A stretch of 64,000 bases of DNA from Gordionus sp. m RMFG-2023 (taxonomy: Eukaryota; Nematomorpha; Gordioida; Chordodea; Parachordodidae): positions 30,977,366 to 31,041,365 of the forward strand of contig NC_088777.1 in the NCBI RefSeq assembly GCF_954871325.1, in the 5' to 3' direction. The notes beneath the pieces were generated by a model. It was given only the letters and a program-made list of their open reading frames with translations. It was not told the origin of the DNA and did no database searches. Positions 29,701 through 44,700 of this stretch are shown one piece after another. Numbering within the stretch: position 1 is the stretch's first letter; each line of letters begins with the position of its first letter. Made by a program: the position numbers and the translations under genes.

Positions 29701-32700
29701 AGAGGTCATCAAATTGGCTTAGGCAAATAATTAGTTGTGCTATGTATTGCTAGATTAGTTTGTAAGACAACTATGTAAAAACGAAGCGAAGCAGTACACT
29801 GACAAAAAATTAATAGGTATAATTAAATAATCTTAATAGTCATAAAAAAAATTACCCAAATTTTAGAATTTTTTGAAAACAAAGCTTGGTTCTTTTTTTA
29901 CATGAATTTTAATTTTTTACAAATATAGCTTTTTTAATCACATAGTACCCTCTTCCAAAAACAGAATAACTTTTTTTAGAAACTAGGTGACCTCTTAACC
30001 AGGCTAATTAATCGAAAAAAGACACTGTGTTTGAAAAAGAAGACTCTATGACTAAAAAAGCTATATACGTATATTAATTATCGTGTTATTTAATAGAAAA
30101 AGAAAGTTTTTTTACATTTTTGCTATTCAAAGTTTTTTTTATAAATAATCTTGGACACTCTTTTCCTTAGAAAGATACCTTCTATTTTTTTTAAAATTAG
30201 ATTATAAAGTCATTTTAACTGATATCATACATTATTAAAAATCAAAATTCGAATAATTTTGATTTAATAATGGCACTTTGGAAACTATTTTATGAGTTTG
30301 GATATTATGATTATAAAATATAAGGTCACCACTCTTGTATTCTTTATACTATTAATAATTACAGGGTTTCCCATCCAAAAAAGGAAAAGTCCCAATCAAA
30401 AAAGGAAAAGGTTCAATCAAAAAAGGAAAAGTGTCAAACAAAAAAGGAAAAAGTTCAATCAAAAAAGGAAAAGGTCCGATCAAAAAAGGAAAATTGTCAA
30501 TCAAAAAAGGAAAAGTCCCAAAGGTTAAGGAAAAAGTCCAATCAAAAAAGGAAAAGTGTCAACAAAAAAGGAAAAGGTTCAATCAAAAAAGGAAAAATGT
30601 CAAACAAAAAAGGAAAAGGTCCAATCAAAAAAGGAAAAGTGTCAATCGAAGAAGGAAAATTCCCAAAAGAAAAGGAAAAGGGTCAATCAAAAAAGGAAAA
30701 TTCCCATTCAAAAAAGGAAAATCGTAATTTTTTTAAAAAAATATATAAACTTTTCAATTTTTCTTAAATTTATTTATTTTTGTTATTCCTTCTTATTTTA
30801 TTTCTAACTTTTTGCGATTTCTTTATTTTATTTGTATCTTTTCTCACTATATCTTTTCTCAATTTTTTTTCTTCTCATTTTTGTGGTTTGACTGAAAGTC
30901 TTCATTCTTGGTCTGGATGGGTATGACTTGGTTTGAGGGTGGGGATCGCAAAAAGTTAGAAATAAAATAAGAAGGAATGACAAAAATACAGGGTTTCCCA
31001 TCCAAAAAAGGAATAGTCCCAATCAAAAAAGGAAAAGGTTCAATCAAAAAAGGAAAAGTGTCAAACAAAAAAGGAAAAAGTTCAATCAAAAAAGGAAAAG
31101 GTCCGATCAAAAAAGGAAAATTGTCAATCAAAAAAGGGAAAGTCCCAATCAAAAAAGGAAAAGTGTCAAACAAAAAAGGAAAAAGTTCAATCAAAAAAGG
31201 AAAAGGTCCGATCAAAAAAGGAAAATTGTCAATCAAAAAAGGAAAAGTCCCAAAGGTTAAGGAAAAAGTCCAATCAAAAAAGGAAAAGTGTCAAACAAAA
31301 TAGGAAAAGGTTCAATCAAAAAAGGAAAAGTGTCAAACAAAAAAGGAAAAGGTCCAATCAAAAAAGGAAAAGTGTCAATCGAAAAAGGAAAATTCCCAAA
31401 AGAAAAGGAAAAGGGTCAATCAAAAAAGGAAAATTCCCATTCAAAAAAAGGAAAATCGTAATTTTTTTAACAAAAAATATATAAACTTTTCAATTTTTCT
31501 TAAATTTATTGATTTTTGTCATTCTTTCTTATTTTATTTCTAACTTTTTGCGATTTCTTTATTTTATTTGTATCTTTTCTCAATTTTTTTTCTTCTCATT
31601 TTTGATAATTCTTTTAAGTATATTTAATTTTCACTAAATTTTTGGCAGACAACTTTTTTATTATAATTTTTTACATATGAAATTATTTAATTACAATTAC
31701 GATATATATTTAATATAGTACGAAACAAAAATTTATTTTTACACCCCCCCCCCCACCCTCAAACCAAGTCATACCCATCCAGACCAAGAATGAAGACTTT
31801 CAGTCAAACCACAAAAATGAGAAGAAAAAAATTGAGAAAAGATATAGTGAGAAAAGATACAAATAAAATAAACAAATCGCAAAAAGTTAGAAATAAAATA
31901 AGAAGGAATGACAAAAATAAATAAATTTAAGAAAAATTGAAAAGTTTATATATTTTTTTTAAAAAATAACGATTTTCCTTTTTTGAATGGGAATTTTCCT
32001 TTTTTGATTGACTTTTTTCCTTTTCTTTTGGGAATTTTCCTTTTTCGATTGACACTTTTCCTTTTTTGATTGGACCTTTTCCTTTTTTGTTTGACACTTT
32101 TCCTTTTTTGATTGAACCTTTTCCTCTTTTGTTTGAGACTTTTCCTTTTTTGATTGAACTTTTTCCTTAACCTTTGGGACTTTTCCTTTTTTGATTGACA
32201 ATTTTCCTTTTTTGATCGGACCTTTTCCTTTTTTGATTAAACTTTTTCCTTTTTTGTTTGACACTTTTCCTTTTTTGATTGAACCTTTTCCTTTTTTGAT
32301 TGGGACTTTTCCTTTTTTGATTGAACCTTTTCCTTTTTTGGATGGGAAACCCTGTATCTTTTTAAAATAAACAATTCAATCAACTTCAGCTCTGTAAACA
32401 ATTATTTTTCACGCAGGGTGACAGTAATAAAGAAGATAAATACATTATCAAGCAAGATGTTACAATCTATCATAATGAAGAAAATATATATTCTAATCTT
32501 ATTGAAGCAAATCTTATTATTATAAATATTTATTGTTATCAGAGGTATCATTAGTTTTTTTAGAAGCGATTAAAACCTTAGTTTTTTTTAATTATCGGGG
32601 GCCCATAAAAATAATTGTAAAAAAGACTTAATTTTTTGTTTATAATTACTAAAATATTTTGACAACTTTAAAATAACCTGAACCTTGTGGATGTTCAAAA

Positions 32701-35700
32701 ATAATAATAAAAATTAAAGGGTGGGGGGGGGGGGTACTCTAGCCCCTCTTTACTGCCTCTCCCTCTAAAGCCAATGAAAATTACTGTCGTGTTAATTGTC
32801 ATATTTTATCATATTATTATTTTGATATTTGCAAATAAATGAATGAAATTTTCCAATTTTATAATAATTATATTTAGATTTATATAGATATTCATTAAAA
32901 AAAAAATTAGTCTGAACAATAATCCGTTCTTTATATTAGTCTTCATAGTTCAGTTTAGTATTCACTTTGTGATTTAGGGTTCGGTGTTTTTGAAAATCGG
33001 TTCTAGACCAAATCAGACCGAGCCACTAATTTAAGATGTATGTTTTTCATGGTTTGAAGGGAGTAAAGATTTATGCAAACGCCATCGTTATGCGAACAAA
33101 ATAGGAGGGAAAGAATGTAAAAGGCGTTCGGAGTATGCTATTTTTTATTTGCATTCCTTTCTTTCCTTTTTTCTAATTATGATTTGGTTATTCATTTTAC
33201 TAATTAATTTTTTTGCCTGTTATTTCTTTTTTTGCTAATTTTGATTTGATAAGTGGTCTGTGGTGAATATGATTATTGGCTTAGGAAGATGAAGAAGTAC
33301 CTACCAATATGCCTTGCATTAAACCAGAGCATGGACCATGTTGACAAAAAATTGACTTCCTATAAATCTTAAGATCTGATTTTTATTTATTTTGTTTCCT
33401 AATTTTTAACATACGAGGCAATTACTAAATTCGGTAGCTAAATAAATATTTACCACAAAGCAATTCTTTTCCTTCTGACCCCGATCTCCCCTGCATAATT
33501 TTTTATATTCTTGATTCACTAAAACCTTATTAAAATTCAACTATTCAAACATGGCATTATTATATAGCAATAAAAGTGAAATAACCTATTGAATGGTGCT
33601 TTAATAACATATATAATTCTGGTTCCCAAATCTCTAATGAGCGCAATATAACATCTATATCAGCCTAAAAGTTTAACAATATAATATTATTCGTTTACAA
33701 TATTATTTTTGTAATTCCATTCTCAAAATAAGTTAAGATTAAAAAAGCTAAATATAGTTTTAAGTTTAAAATAAAACTTTTATAATATTGCTCAATAAAG
33801 TAACCTGCATTGTAGGACACGTATATCTCGATTCTTGTGATCGTGACTTTATCCAAATACAATTATTTATACTTTTATCCTTGTTTTTATTTTTAAAATA
33901 TTTATCATTATGGGAGTAATCCTTAATATATGTATATTCGATTAGCTTCTTCCTCTGTTTTTGAATATCATTGTCCCCATATTTTCGTGTTATTGTTCTC
34001 TTATTTCCATATTCATCGATTACTATATCATTTCTATTAAAGTTTATAATCCTATTATTGTTAAAGTTTTCATGTGTCTTTATAAAAACATTTGTTACAT
34101 CTTCGCTTCCTTCCTCGTAAATATCATTGGGATCCAACAAAATTATTTTTTTAATTTCATCAATATCATTATTTCCTAAATTGACTTCAACCCATTTCTG
34201 TTTAATATTCCCCTTTCTTATCAAATCTTCCAAATTACTACACAATCTAGTATTTTTGGATACTTCCCTACCATTAATATTCGTTTCAATTCTATTTCCG
34301 AAATCATAAGGGTAATTATTAGCTACATCTATAACATCGGAAACTTCTTCATTATTAAAGCCAAAAGATTTTAAAGTTCCTTTAGTATTAGCATCATTAG
34401 AATATATATTATTATATATAACATTTGAAAAACATTGCTGATCTCCATGATCCACTTTTTTATTAAGTGATTTTGATAATTTAAAATAAATATCATCTGC
34501 CAAATTCAGGATATCCTTACTCGATAAATTGTCCTCATCGGGTATATTCAAAACATTGCTAATTTTAATCAAGTTACTTGACTTGTCCACTTTAGTAAAA
34601 CTATTATTCAACATATTAACATTGAATTTTTCATCAATAATTTTAGTGTCATCAAAGGGTTTAGTACCAACTTGTTGGATATTCTCATTCCTATTACTCT
34701 CCATTAACTGCTTGACTTCAGTTTCAATATAATCTTCAAAGTAATATTCAAAGTTCTCATCCCAAACCCCTTTTTCATAATATCCAGAATTCGTTATCAT
34801 CGTTACAATCATTTCACAAGCTTTTTGTTCACGTGTTTTTACGGGGAAGACCGACGAGAACACTATGCCCATATACGCAGATAATTTTGTTATATTTGAA
34901 TGTGGAAAGAACATTTCTTTGGAATTATTCTCAAATGAATGGAATAGAGAAGTATGAATTATACGAAATAGGGTACAGGGATTGTTGGAAGCGAAAGAGG
35001 AAGCTAAAGGTAAGAAACATGTTTGGGTGGCAAGTTTGGTCACTTGCTTTACATTTATAAATAGAGAGAGTGAAGAAGGTTGATTGGAGGGGGTGGGAGT
35101 GTGGGGGGGGGGGGAATAAATATAGATATAATTAATTATGATGATCTTGTTTTTTGGAGAGTTTCTTTAGTATTTATATTTAAGTTAGAATAAAATAAAG
35201 AATAGAATAATGAAAAACATATTGCAATTTTTAAGGGTTGAATTTGAATTACTCCGCATGTAAAATTTTTATCTAAGATATTGAAATTTAGAAATTTATC
35301 TATAGACATTAGCTTTACCCAGTCAGATATTTTTAAAACTTAAACGATGATTGTTTAACTTAACCTTCTAGAATTTCTTTCAAGTAGTGATGCAAAATCG
35401 CTCCATTTGAGTAAAAACAGCTAACCCAATATTTTAGCCAGAAAAATTTTATCAAAATCTTCAGGCTTGCATAATATTTTCCTGGACAGAATACTAACTT
35501 ATCCGTTTTTAATAATCGGCTCAAATGGAGTTATTTTTTACCTTTAAGCATACATGCAATATCAATTTTTTTTCATGCGAAATATCAAAGAGCTCTATAA
35601 CCGTTGCACGTTTATGAATCTATTTAATAAGCAAGACCTAACATTTATTAAGCCATTCCTGTCTGATTTAAATACTCGTCTAATTAGAGGGGTACTATAT

Positions 35701-38700
35701 AGCTTTTTAATAGTATTTATCCATCCTGAAAAAATGCTCCTATACAGAATATCAATAAATATTGGGAGGAAAGATTTATTTTTTTAGTTTAATTTAGTTC
35801 AAAAAAATTCAAGTTGTTAGTTTTCAATTTTTTTTAGAAGTAATACAATTCTCGGATTAAAATTTAAAACCAAAAAAAATAAAACAAAAGAAACATGTTT
35901 TTTAAACATATAATTACGTAAAAAATAATGAAAAAAATATTAAAAAACGAAAAGAAAAGAAAAGAAAAAGGGGGAAAAGAAAAGAAAAGAAAAAGGGGGA
36001 AAAGAAAAGAAAAAGGGGGAAAATACGAAAAATTACAAAGCCACCGAACGATGGAGATTGTTTTTCAATCTAGCTATTATTTTTATATTAAAAAAAAAAA
36101 CTTTAAAAATTTTATTTTTTAAAACATGCAAAAATATTATAAAATATTTATATAAGATTTGGGTGAAAATGTTCAATAAACAATGGAAATTATTTATTAG
36201 GAATTCTTTTATAAATTTCTTAATTTTCATGTTTAAATTATATGCCCTAATATAAATCTCATCAATGCGACAACTTTTTATTGCGGGAGAAATAGGAATT
36301 TATGAATGTAAAATAAATATGCTCAAAACACATTCCGTCTTCGAGTGAGCAGACTAAAGGAACGTAATATAGACAGCGTAAAAATGATAAATGCTCGAGA
36401 AAAAATGATATTTTACTTCTATCATCAACACAAGCATCCACCGACCTCTAGCATCTCTAAAAATTTCAATACTACCAATTAATTCTTCCTATCCCCGGCT
36501 TGAAAATCGAAGGAATCATTTCACTAATTTTACAAATTCGAGGATAAGTGTAATAGTTAAATTATTATTTGAAAAAAAGGTTTTCCCTTATGGCAAGCAA
36601 TACTATGCTTGTGGCATATCTTCTAGATCCAAAAGAAATTAGAAACAGATTGACCAGAGTTTAGATATTTTCTTAAAGATAAAATTGGATCAGAAGATTT
36701 TTCCATTGTTTGGCTAAAATATTACGTTTGATTTTCCTCCAATTAGAGTACTGATGGGTATGCAGCCCCTGCTGGGCGGGTTTTAACATCATAAATATAA
36801 TGTAGGCCTAGTCCGTGGCCCAAAAAATATTAATTTTATATTTACTTTTTATTTTTGCCAGATTGAATATCACAATTATATAATAAATTTTAAAAAATAA
36901 GAAAAGGTTTAAAAAAAATCTGGTGAAAAATATATTCCTTATATCTTATTTTATAAATATTAAATAAAATAAATAACTTTCATTAAATTATCAGTCATTG
37001 CTGAATATTTAAATTTAATGCATAACATTAAAAACAAATTCAAACAATTGTAGTTTAATTATATACATACAATATACTATAAACTGATCATTAAGGCAAA
37101 AATATGGATCAAGAAGCCATAATAGTTTGCCTATTTATGTTTATGGTGAAAGTGGAGCAAAATTTTTATCAAAAAACTTATGTAGATGATCTCCAATTTT
37201 ATAAGCATAAATGGAACAAACTAGAGTTCTTCTAGATCAGTGGCGTAGCTAGGAATTTTCCTTAGAGGGGGTCCATACATATAAAAGCTGGGGGGCTTTG
37301 CCCCCCAGACCCCCTTTAACGGGCCTTCGGCCCTTTATTTTTTAAATGCATCAATAATATGTTATTATAATTTAGTAGATTATTCTCAATGACTTTATAA
37401 TAATACTATCCAGAATAATTTCAATAGTAATATAATATCCTTTCGCAAACATCAAAACCAGAAAAATATAATTCATATAAAATCACTTTTAAGTCTTTTG
37501 AACGTATAATCTAAAAAAAAATTTTTGCTCTGGGAGGGGTCCAAACCTGAACACCCCCGTAGCTACGCCACTGTTCTAGATAGTTGGCCAGGCCATATGC
37601 TAATGGTACAAGAGCGGACAGTGACCCGAAAAATTTAAATGTTATATTTCTTACATATTCTACCTTTTTTTGCCTGGTTGAATTCCAATTATAAAATAAA
37701 GAATAAAAAATTAAAGTGCTCATGTTTATTATTTAAAAAGGTATAATACTGGCTGGCTCAAAAATATCGTCGCATTTTGAAATCCTTATTCGTGTTTTAT
37801 TAAAGAATATATGGAACTTCATTTTTTAAATTTGATTGAGTCGTTTTATAGAAATTGAGATAAAATAAATATTAAATTTGACAAATAATAACTTAAAATA
37901 AGGGTTGCTAGACCTTCAGGCGCGTAGCTAGAAAGGGGGGGGGGATTTTTTTATATTGAAATGATTTTTTTAGAGCATTAAAAATTTATTAGAACTAAAC
38001 ATCATATAAAATTTATTAGAATTAGTTATTAAATAAAATTAATTGAAATCAATTATATTTGAATATAATTTAGAACATAAATAATAAAATAATGGAAAAT
38101 ACAAAATATTAAGAGCGAATATAATATGGTTAAAAAATATTATAGCTTATAAATCGGCATGTAAATCACAATAAAATATGAAATTAAACATTTTTAATGA
38201 TTTAAAAAGTTAATCAAAATATCATTCATAAATGAAAATTCAAGCTTCTTTTGATTGCGCCAATTTTTTAATAATTTGTTCTGTGTTGAAAATTTGCTCT
38301 CGAGGAATACAACTAGTCTATTCATTCAAATGTCATACTTTTGATATAGGCTTTTATTCTTCTGTAATGAAGAAATGGTCCTCCCATTTGTGCTTGAACT
38401 AATTAGTATCGTTGCCAAAATATATAATAATTTTAATATATATGGAAAACTTATAAGATATATTAAAGTATGCAATGCCTTCACTCTATTTATTGGAGGA
38501 ATATCTAAAAAATTAAATTTTTCATACCATTTAAATTCTGAAATGAATTGGCCTTAAGTTACATTTATATCCTATAAATTAAAATTTTTCAAAATCAAGA
38601 TTTGATATGTCCTCGGATCAGAGGGAGTTATAAGATATAATATTTGTAAATTAGATAGAGTCATTTGATAATTCACAAATCGTTATTGATTTGAATCAAA

Positions 38701-41700
38701 ATCAAATCCAAAAGTGGAATAAAAACAGTTATTTTTATAGTAATATTTAATTGTGTCCATTGAAACGATTTGTTTGTGTCGGCAAAAGTCTAGGCTTATA
38801 AATTTTAAAATCATATAATTTCGCTTCACCTCAACAATCACAAAAATCTCGAAAAATTACTCGTCGATATTATCACTTGGTTTTCTAAGTTGTAATATAA
38901 TAATACTCACGATTCTCGTAACTTCATACAACTCCATTTTTCTGAATTGTATAAAATTATTATGCAATAAATAGTTTATTAATACATTATAATAAAAAAA
39001 TCGGCAATCATATTTAATTTAATAATGCAGCATCAAATGAAATATCTGTTTCAGATGATTCTGATATTTCTCCAAGGGCATACAAAATAGACTCTTCTAG
39101 ATCCAGATGTCGAAGGCTCCATCTTGTCGTGCAGGTATTTTGCAGTTTCTTTTGTCTCAGAAATAATTATGTTCAGCGAATTCTGTCTATTTGGGTATCT
39201 GAACATTTCACACACTGTAAAGATTTTGTAATCAATCCTTCAGTAATAGACTTTAAAATTTCGTAAGATAAAATATTAATATATAAGAAATAAATATTTA
39301 AATTAATTTTAAATTTTTGCTAACATTTAGAATAGAATATAACTATTTGAAATAGAATACTCTACAATTCACAATTCAAAGCCATTATATATATTTTTCA
39401 TTAATATTTTCTACAAGAGGAGTTGTCCTCTCCCCGCTGGCTACGCGCCTGTAGATCTTGATTTTGATGCAAACCTCCTGATTTTTTTACTCTTGACACC
39501 AAAATACGTTGTCTATTTAATTATGTTTCTCGATATTTTATAAAAAAATTACTCTCAGATTTTTTTATGAATTTTTCAAAAATATAATAATTAAAATTAG
39601 TTTAACCCTTTCGGTCGCGGAAGTGCAAATATAAAACTACTTTTCAAGCATTATATCTTCTAAAGAATTTAATAGCTAGAAACGCTTTATGAGTAATATA
39701 CATGCAAAGGATAATATATTCTTGTATTGCAGTGCAATTATGTAAATGAAATTATAAATCTAGAGATAAGGTGTATAAAATTTGAACCACTTGATGCAGC
39801 GTCCATTTTAAAATTTTTTATATTGTACTTTATAAGAATTGAATACCTTCATTAAATAATGTATTGCATCATATTGATGTCATGAGGGGACTTATAGGGC
39901 TAACCAAAAACTTACACAGCTATTTATTATTTTAATTCAGTCATACATATAAAAAAGCATCTTTGTTTATTTTACTATCTATTATTTTAGGAAAGAGAAC
40001 AAAGAAAAAACTTTAAAAAATTGATATTATTCAAAATTTACCTTATATATTCAACAGACATTATTCGAAATATTCGAAACTATTCATATTAAAACTTATT
40101 CATAAATATTTAAAATTATTAAGTAAACTTTTTATAATTTTCATGCACAAGATATCTTCCAAAATGAAATGACAATTTTTTTAAAAAAAAATATTCAAAG
40201 ATTCATTTCAAAAAATACCTTGATTTTTTTATTTTTATATTTTTAATGAATAAATAAAATAATGTTTTTATTATTCGTATGAATAACAATATTTATCCAA
40301 TTCGAAAATACAAATAATGCAAATATTCGATTCGTATTTTTGTAATAAAAAATATACAAAATTTTAAAAAATGCTCCATCTTGAGGTTATTTTTTATTAC
40401 TTTATTTTCTTATTATATATTATTATTATAAAAATTGTTTAATTCATATAATAATTTTTTACATTCATTTTCTTATTATATATTATTATTATAAATTTTT
40501 TTAAATTATATAATAATTTTTTACATTCATTTATATATGAATTTTAAAAATAGTTAATTATTTTTATATTATATCTTTTTGAAAAATTTTATATCTTGCT
40601 ATTTATATTCCATTTAAATAAAATATAAAGAAAATGAAGCCTTAATATCATTTTAAACAAGATTTATTAGTATAAAGGTTGTCCTTTTACAAATGGCGAT
40701 TATTTTATAGACTTCTTTATTTACTCATTGAGTAGTCTATATTAATATAAGTCTATGGATAAATAATTACTTCTTCTGAATGATCTTATGTGAATAAGTA
40801 TTCTATAATTTTTAAAATTCATTCAATATAAAAAAAATGATACTTTAAAAGGATAGCAATTCTGCATTTTTAAAAAATATTATTAAAAAAATTTACAATT
40901 TTATTTAACTTGATAATTCTTAATCAGTTAAGTAAAATTTTCATCTAGTTGGATATTTCATTTCGTTTTTAATTTTACCCAATTAATTTAAATTATATAT
41001 AAATTACAGAAATTTATTGAAAAGAATTTAAATCGTAACATCTAAATATCTGGAATTCCACTTATTCATGGATTAGAGAAGATAAAGAAAATAATTCAAA
41101 TGCAATTCGTATAATATGCAATATAAAATTAAATATCCATGGAAGAGTCCGAATGTAAAAACAACATTCAACAAGGTAAAAATAAAAAAATAAGGTATCA
41201 TTAAATAATATCCAGCCATACTTTAAAAACAATAATTTATAATATGATAATACTGCAATAGCCGAAACGATATTATCTGTCACATGATATTTGCTTAGTT
41301 ATTTATCTATAGATTGCACTATAAACTAATTGCCTATTCTCTTTCCTGATTCAAACAGCTAAAATGTGGAAGAACAAAGGCATCAAAAATAGGAATATTA
41401 GGTCCTGAAATAATGTTAAACGGCTCATTTTGAGCCGATTTATATAAACGGCTAACTCAATTAATCATCCAGAAAAATATTGATTAAGCCTGACTAATTT
41501 GCTCATAGAAGGAATAAAGGTTTAGATATATATTCACGAAATCTCGAGGCTTGGGCAATATTTTTGTGGCTAAAATATTGAGTTGCCGTTTAACAACTCT
41601 ACCTGAAACGAAGAAATCTAAAGTTGTTAATCGGCTTGATTTCGGCAATTTTAAATTGAAATTTTAGTCGAAATAATATTATATAAGCCTCGAGATTTCG

Positions 41701-44700
41701 CTAATAGATGTCCAAACCTTTTAAATCTCCAGGCTTGTATAATTTTTTTTGGCTAAAATCTTGGATTAACCGTTTTTAAAAATCGGGCCGTTTAACAACA
41801 CTAAAACATTTTAGAACATTTGAAGAAGAGTCACCATTTTCTTTATAAACGAATGCATCTAATAAGGAAAATACGAAAAATTCCCAATAATTCTGTGCAA
41901 TTTAAATAAAAAAGTGATGTTTCAAGTAAAATTCTAAAATATTTCGTTGGACTCGTAGAAATCCTTGTAGCCTTTCACTTTCAAATGTAATAACGTTTTG
42001 TGCTGATAGTGGGATAAATTTTGGTATAAAGCAAAGTTTAATGACTGTATCATTAATTTCAAATATATACATTTCTCCAAATTTATAATGCAGAAAGGGG
42101 CAGACTTTATTATCTATAGATATGGAGGAATATAGTTATTATTAAATGTTACGCCGAATTCAGGATCCACAAATAGGGTAACCGTTTTAGGAAAAATACG
42201 AATTCAACACGAAGACTAACATTAATATCGGCTCTAGAAGGACTTTATAAAAATTATTTATCTATTAAATTCTATTTTTTTTTCTAAAAAATTCCAATTC
42301 AATATTAAATATATTTTTTGAAAATGAGTTGGCCGAGGCTTATCTTCTAGATACCATGTTTAAAAAATTATCCGAAAATTCAATTGCGGTGGTGATGCTT
42401 TCAATAAAGCATAAATTAGTTACAACATTAAAAGCCGTTATCAATAAGGTTTATGGCCCGGTTGAAAAACAAATTCATGGGAGGATCATGATAAAATAAC
42501 ATCATTTCAAAATGAAGCTAATATATTCATCAAATCATATCATATTTAGAAAAAAAATACGAATTTACAAACAATGAGAAAATTTCGATTTATGACACTT
42601 GATAATTTTTAATATTGAAAATATCGAATTGGATGAATTATTTCAGGAATATCTTTAAGTACATTCATCGAACAAAATGATAAAATATCAAATTTAGTTC
42701 AGTGAAAATAAATGGATACTTTATTTTTCAGAGAACATTGCCCCAGGTTTAAAAAAATGTGTAATATTATTTTCTCATTACCACATTCATATAAATTCAG
42801 AGCGTATATTTATTCTAATGAAAATTTTCTTGTGAACAAATTTTCATCATATCAAAAAAGAATGAGTGATTTGATTCCCTCCATCTGTGTCTCATTTTTA
42901 TAATGCCACAAATAATCGTACCGAATCAAAAATTCAAAAAGATTATTACAATCTTCTCAACCTTAAATAGTTTTTTCAAAAATGCGTCAGCCATTGTAAA
43001 TTCTATGAACTTTGAAAAAAAATATAAAACAAAGTTTCTATTTTCATTTAATGCTTTATCTCCTGAACGTAGATACATATTAACAACTTATGCCTTTAAA
43101 AAAATATATTGATGAAATTGGTGAGCGGTGGAGATATATGATACAGGATTATTTTAAATGTATCATTAGAAATGTACGTGTAATTATCCATCCACAATGT
43201 CCCTGCCATGTAGGCATATAATGGCTCTGCGTGCATCCTATAATTTAGACAAATACTGTCCTGAACTGTGCAGCAAGAGATCGACTAAAGCTTATTCTAT
43301 CATGTGGCCTATAAAATTTGTCGATGTGCCAATCTGATATCTCCATTAATACTCATACATTAAAAATTATTCCCAAGAATAAATTATCACAATGAGAAAA
43401 ATATTATAATATTTTTCAAAAACTTACTTCACAAGCTCAATATATTTCCCATCTCCCACAGGATAAATTTAAATTTATAGAAAAACAAATAGACATTACG
43501 GTAAACGTAATCAAGATGATGTATTATTCTATGTTATACCATCAGATTTGGCTTCCTCTCGATAAAAGATAGGTATTTTCAAAATATTAAAATCTTTTAT
43601 ATATTTTTATTTATTTTATTTAATGTCCCATCTGATCTTCTCTACGATTTTGCTGCCTCTGCATATGAGATTGGCATTTTTAAAATATTAAAATCGTTTA
43701 TATATTTCAGACCCTGCTAATGTACCATCTATATATTTTTTTATTTTAAAATATTTTTAATTAAGATAATCAAGTTAATGATTGTGACATCCTGTTATCA
43801 TAAATTATCTTGTATTTTTTATTCTATATTCAAATAAAAATTTAGTATAGATCTAAAATGATTAATGATAGAGATAAACAAAAAGAGAAAGAATGTAAAT
43901 CTTATTTGGAATTGATATATTTATTATATATTATTTTCTTTTACTAATTTAGGCAATGAAAATATGGAGATAATGAATATCAAATTGCCAGCCAGGATGA
44001 AAAGACAGGTAAGACATAAAAAAAATTGGATTTTACAGTTATAGATTTATCAAGAAAAATTTAGAAAAATAAAATTGTTAAAATTTAGAAAGTACGGATA
44101 TAAGATTTTGTATTTTATTTTATATAAAATTATTTTCACTACCACAAAATTTGAGGAAGGAATTTATTGATTTCTTAATAAAGGATAAAATATTATTCAA
44201 GTTTTTATATTAATTTTTTATTGGCTATATTTTAATATACAAAATCGGATTTTACAAGAGTCCTCAGATAATATACCAGATATTGCTAATAATCTTGGTA
44301 GTAAATTATTTTTATAAAATATTTATATATTTTTATCAGAAATGAAACCTAAGGCTTATGTCTCACTCACAGAAATAGGAAAATATGTGTGGATTTTAAA
44401 CAAAGTATGTAAATTAAACGCATAAAGAAAATTGGAAACAATATATTAGTTTGCAGTGACGATATACCAATTAAAACAACATTCGATATGCGATGCCTAG
44501 AAAATAACGTTGTAGTTATCGATATCCTTGAACACCCTTTTTACACCTGGATGCTTGGAAAAAACTTCAAGATTTATATTAAAATATACTAGCAGAACCA
44601 TGGCTATGCCATGGATGTCATTTATTGTTAAATGATGATTTATCAGTCATGTGCGATATGTATCTTAATCGGTACCATTTTCGCTGTGAAAATATTACAA

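Noticed and set aside
30292-32264. Lys-rich proteins in overlapping frames on both strands
   Set aside because: They are translations of a 21-bp minisatellite in the foldback arms. All phases give similar low-complexity protein.
30362-32354. CRISPR-like array
   Set aside because: Units are contiguous with no unique spacers, and the context is eukaryotic.
33766-35043. Independent nested gene of 425 codons with a GTG start
   Set aside because: No ATG near the start. The frame stays open upstream through a good acceptor, phase fits exons 3 and 5, and both ends align with TBC. It is exon 4 of the SGSM3-like gene.
35050-35075. TATA-like TATTTATAAAT as a promoter for the 33.8-35.0 kb frame
   Set aside because: It lies in the pyrimidine-rich tract before the exon 4 acceptor; A/T-rich chance match.
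36033-36255. Overlapping 65-codon frames on both strands
   Set aside because: Mirror translations of A/T-rich sequence rich in Lys, Phe and Ile; no support.
40140-40175. VISFWKI on the minus strand as a TBC fragment
   Set aside because: Single short word, no splice sites, and exon 4 already covers this part.
41062-41283. Hydrophobic 73-codon frame as a membrane protein
   Set aside because: A/T-rich chance frames often read as hydrophobic; no homology, splice or neighbour support.
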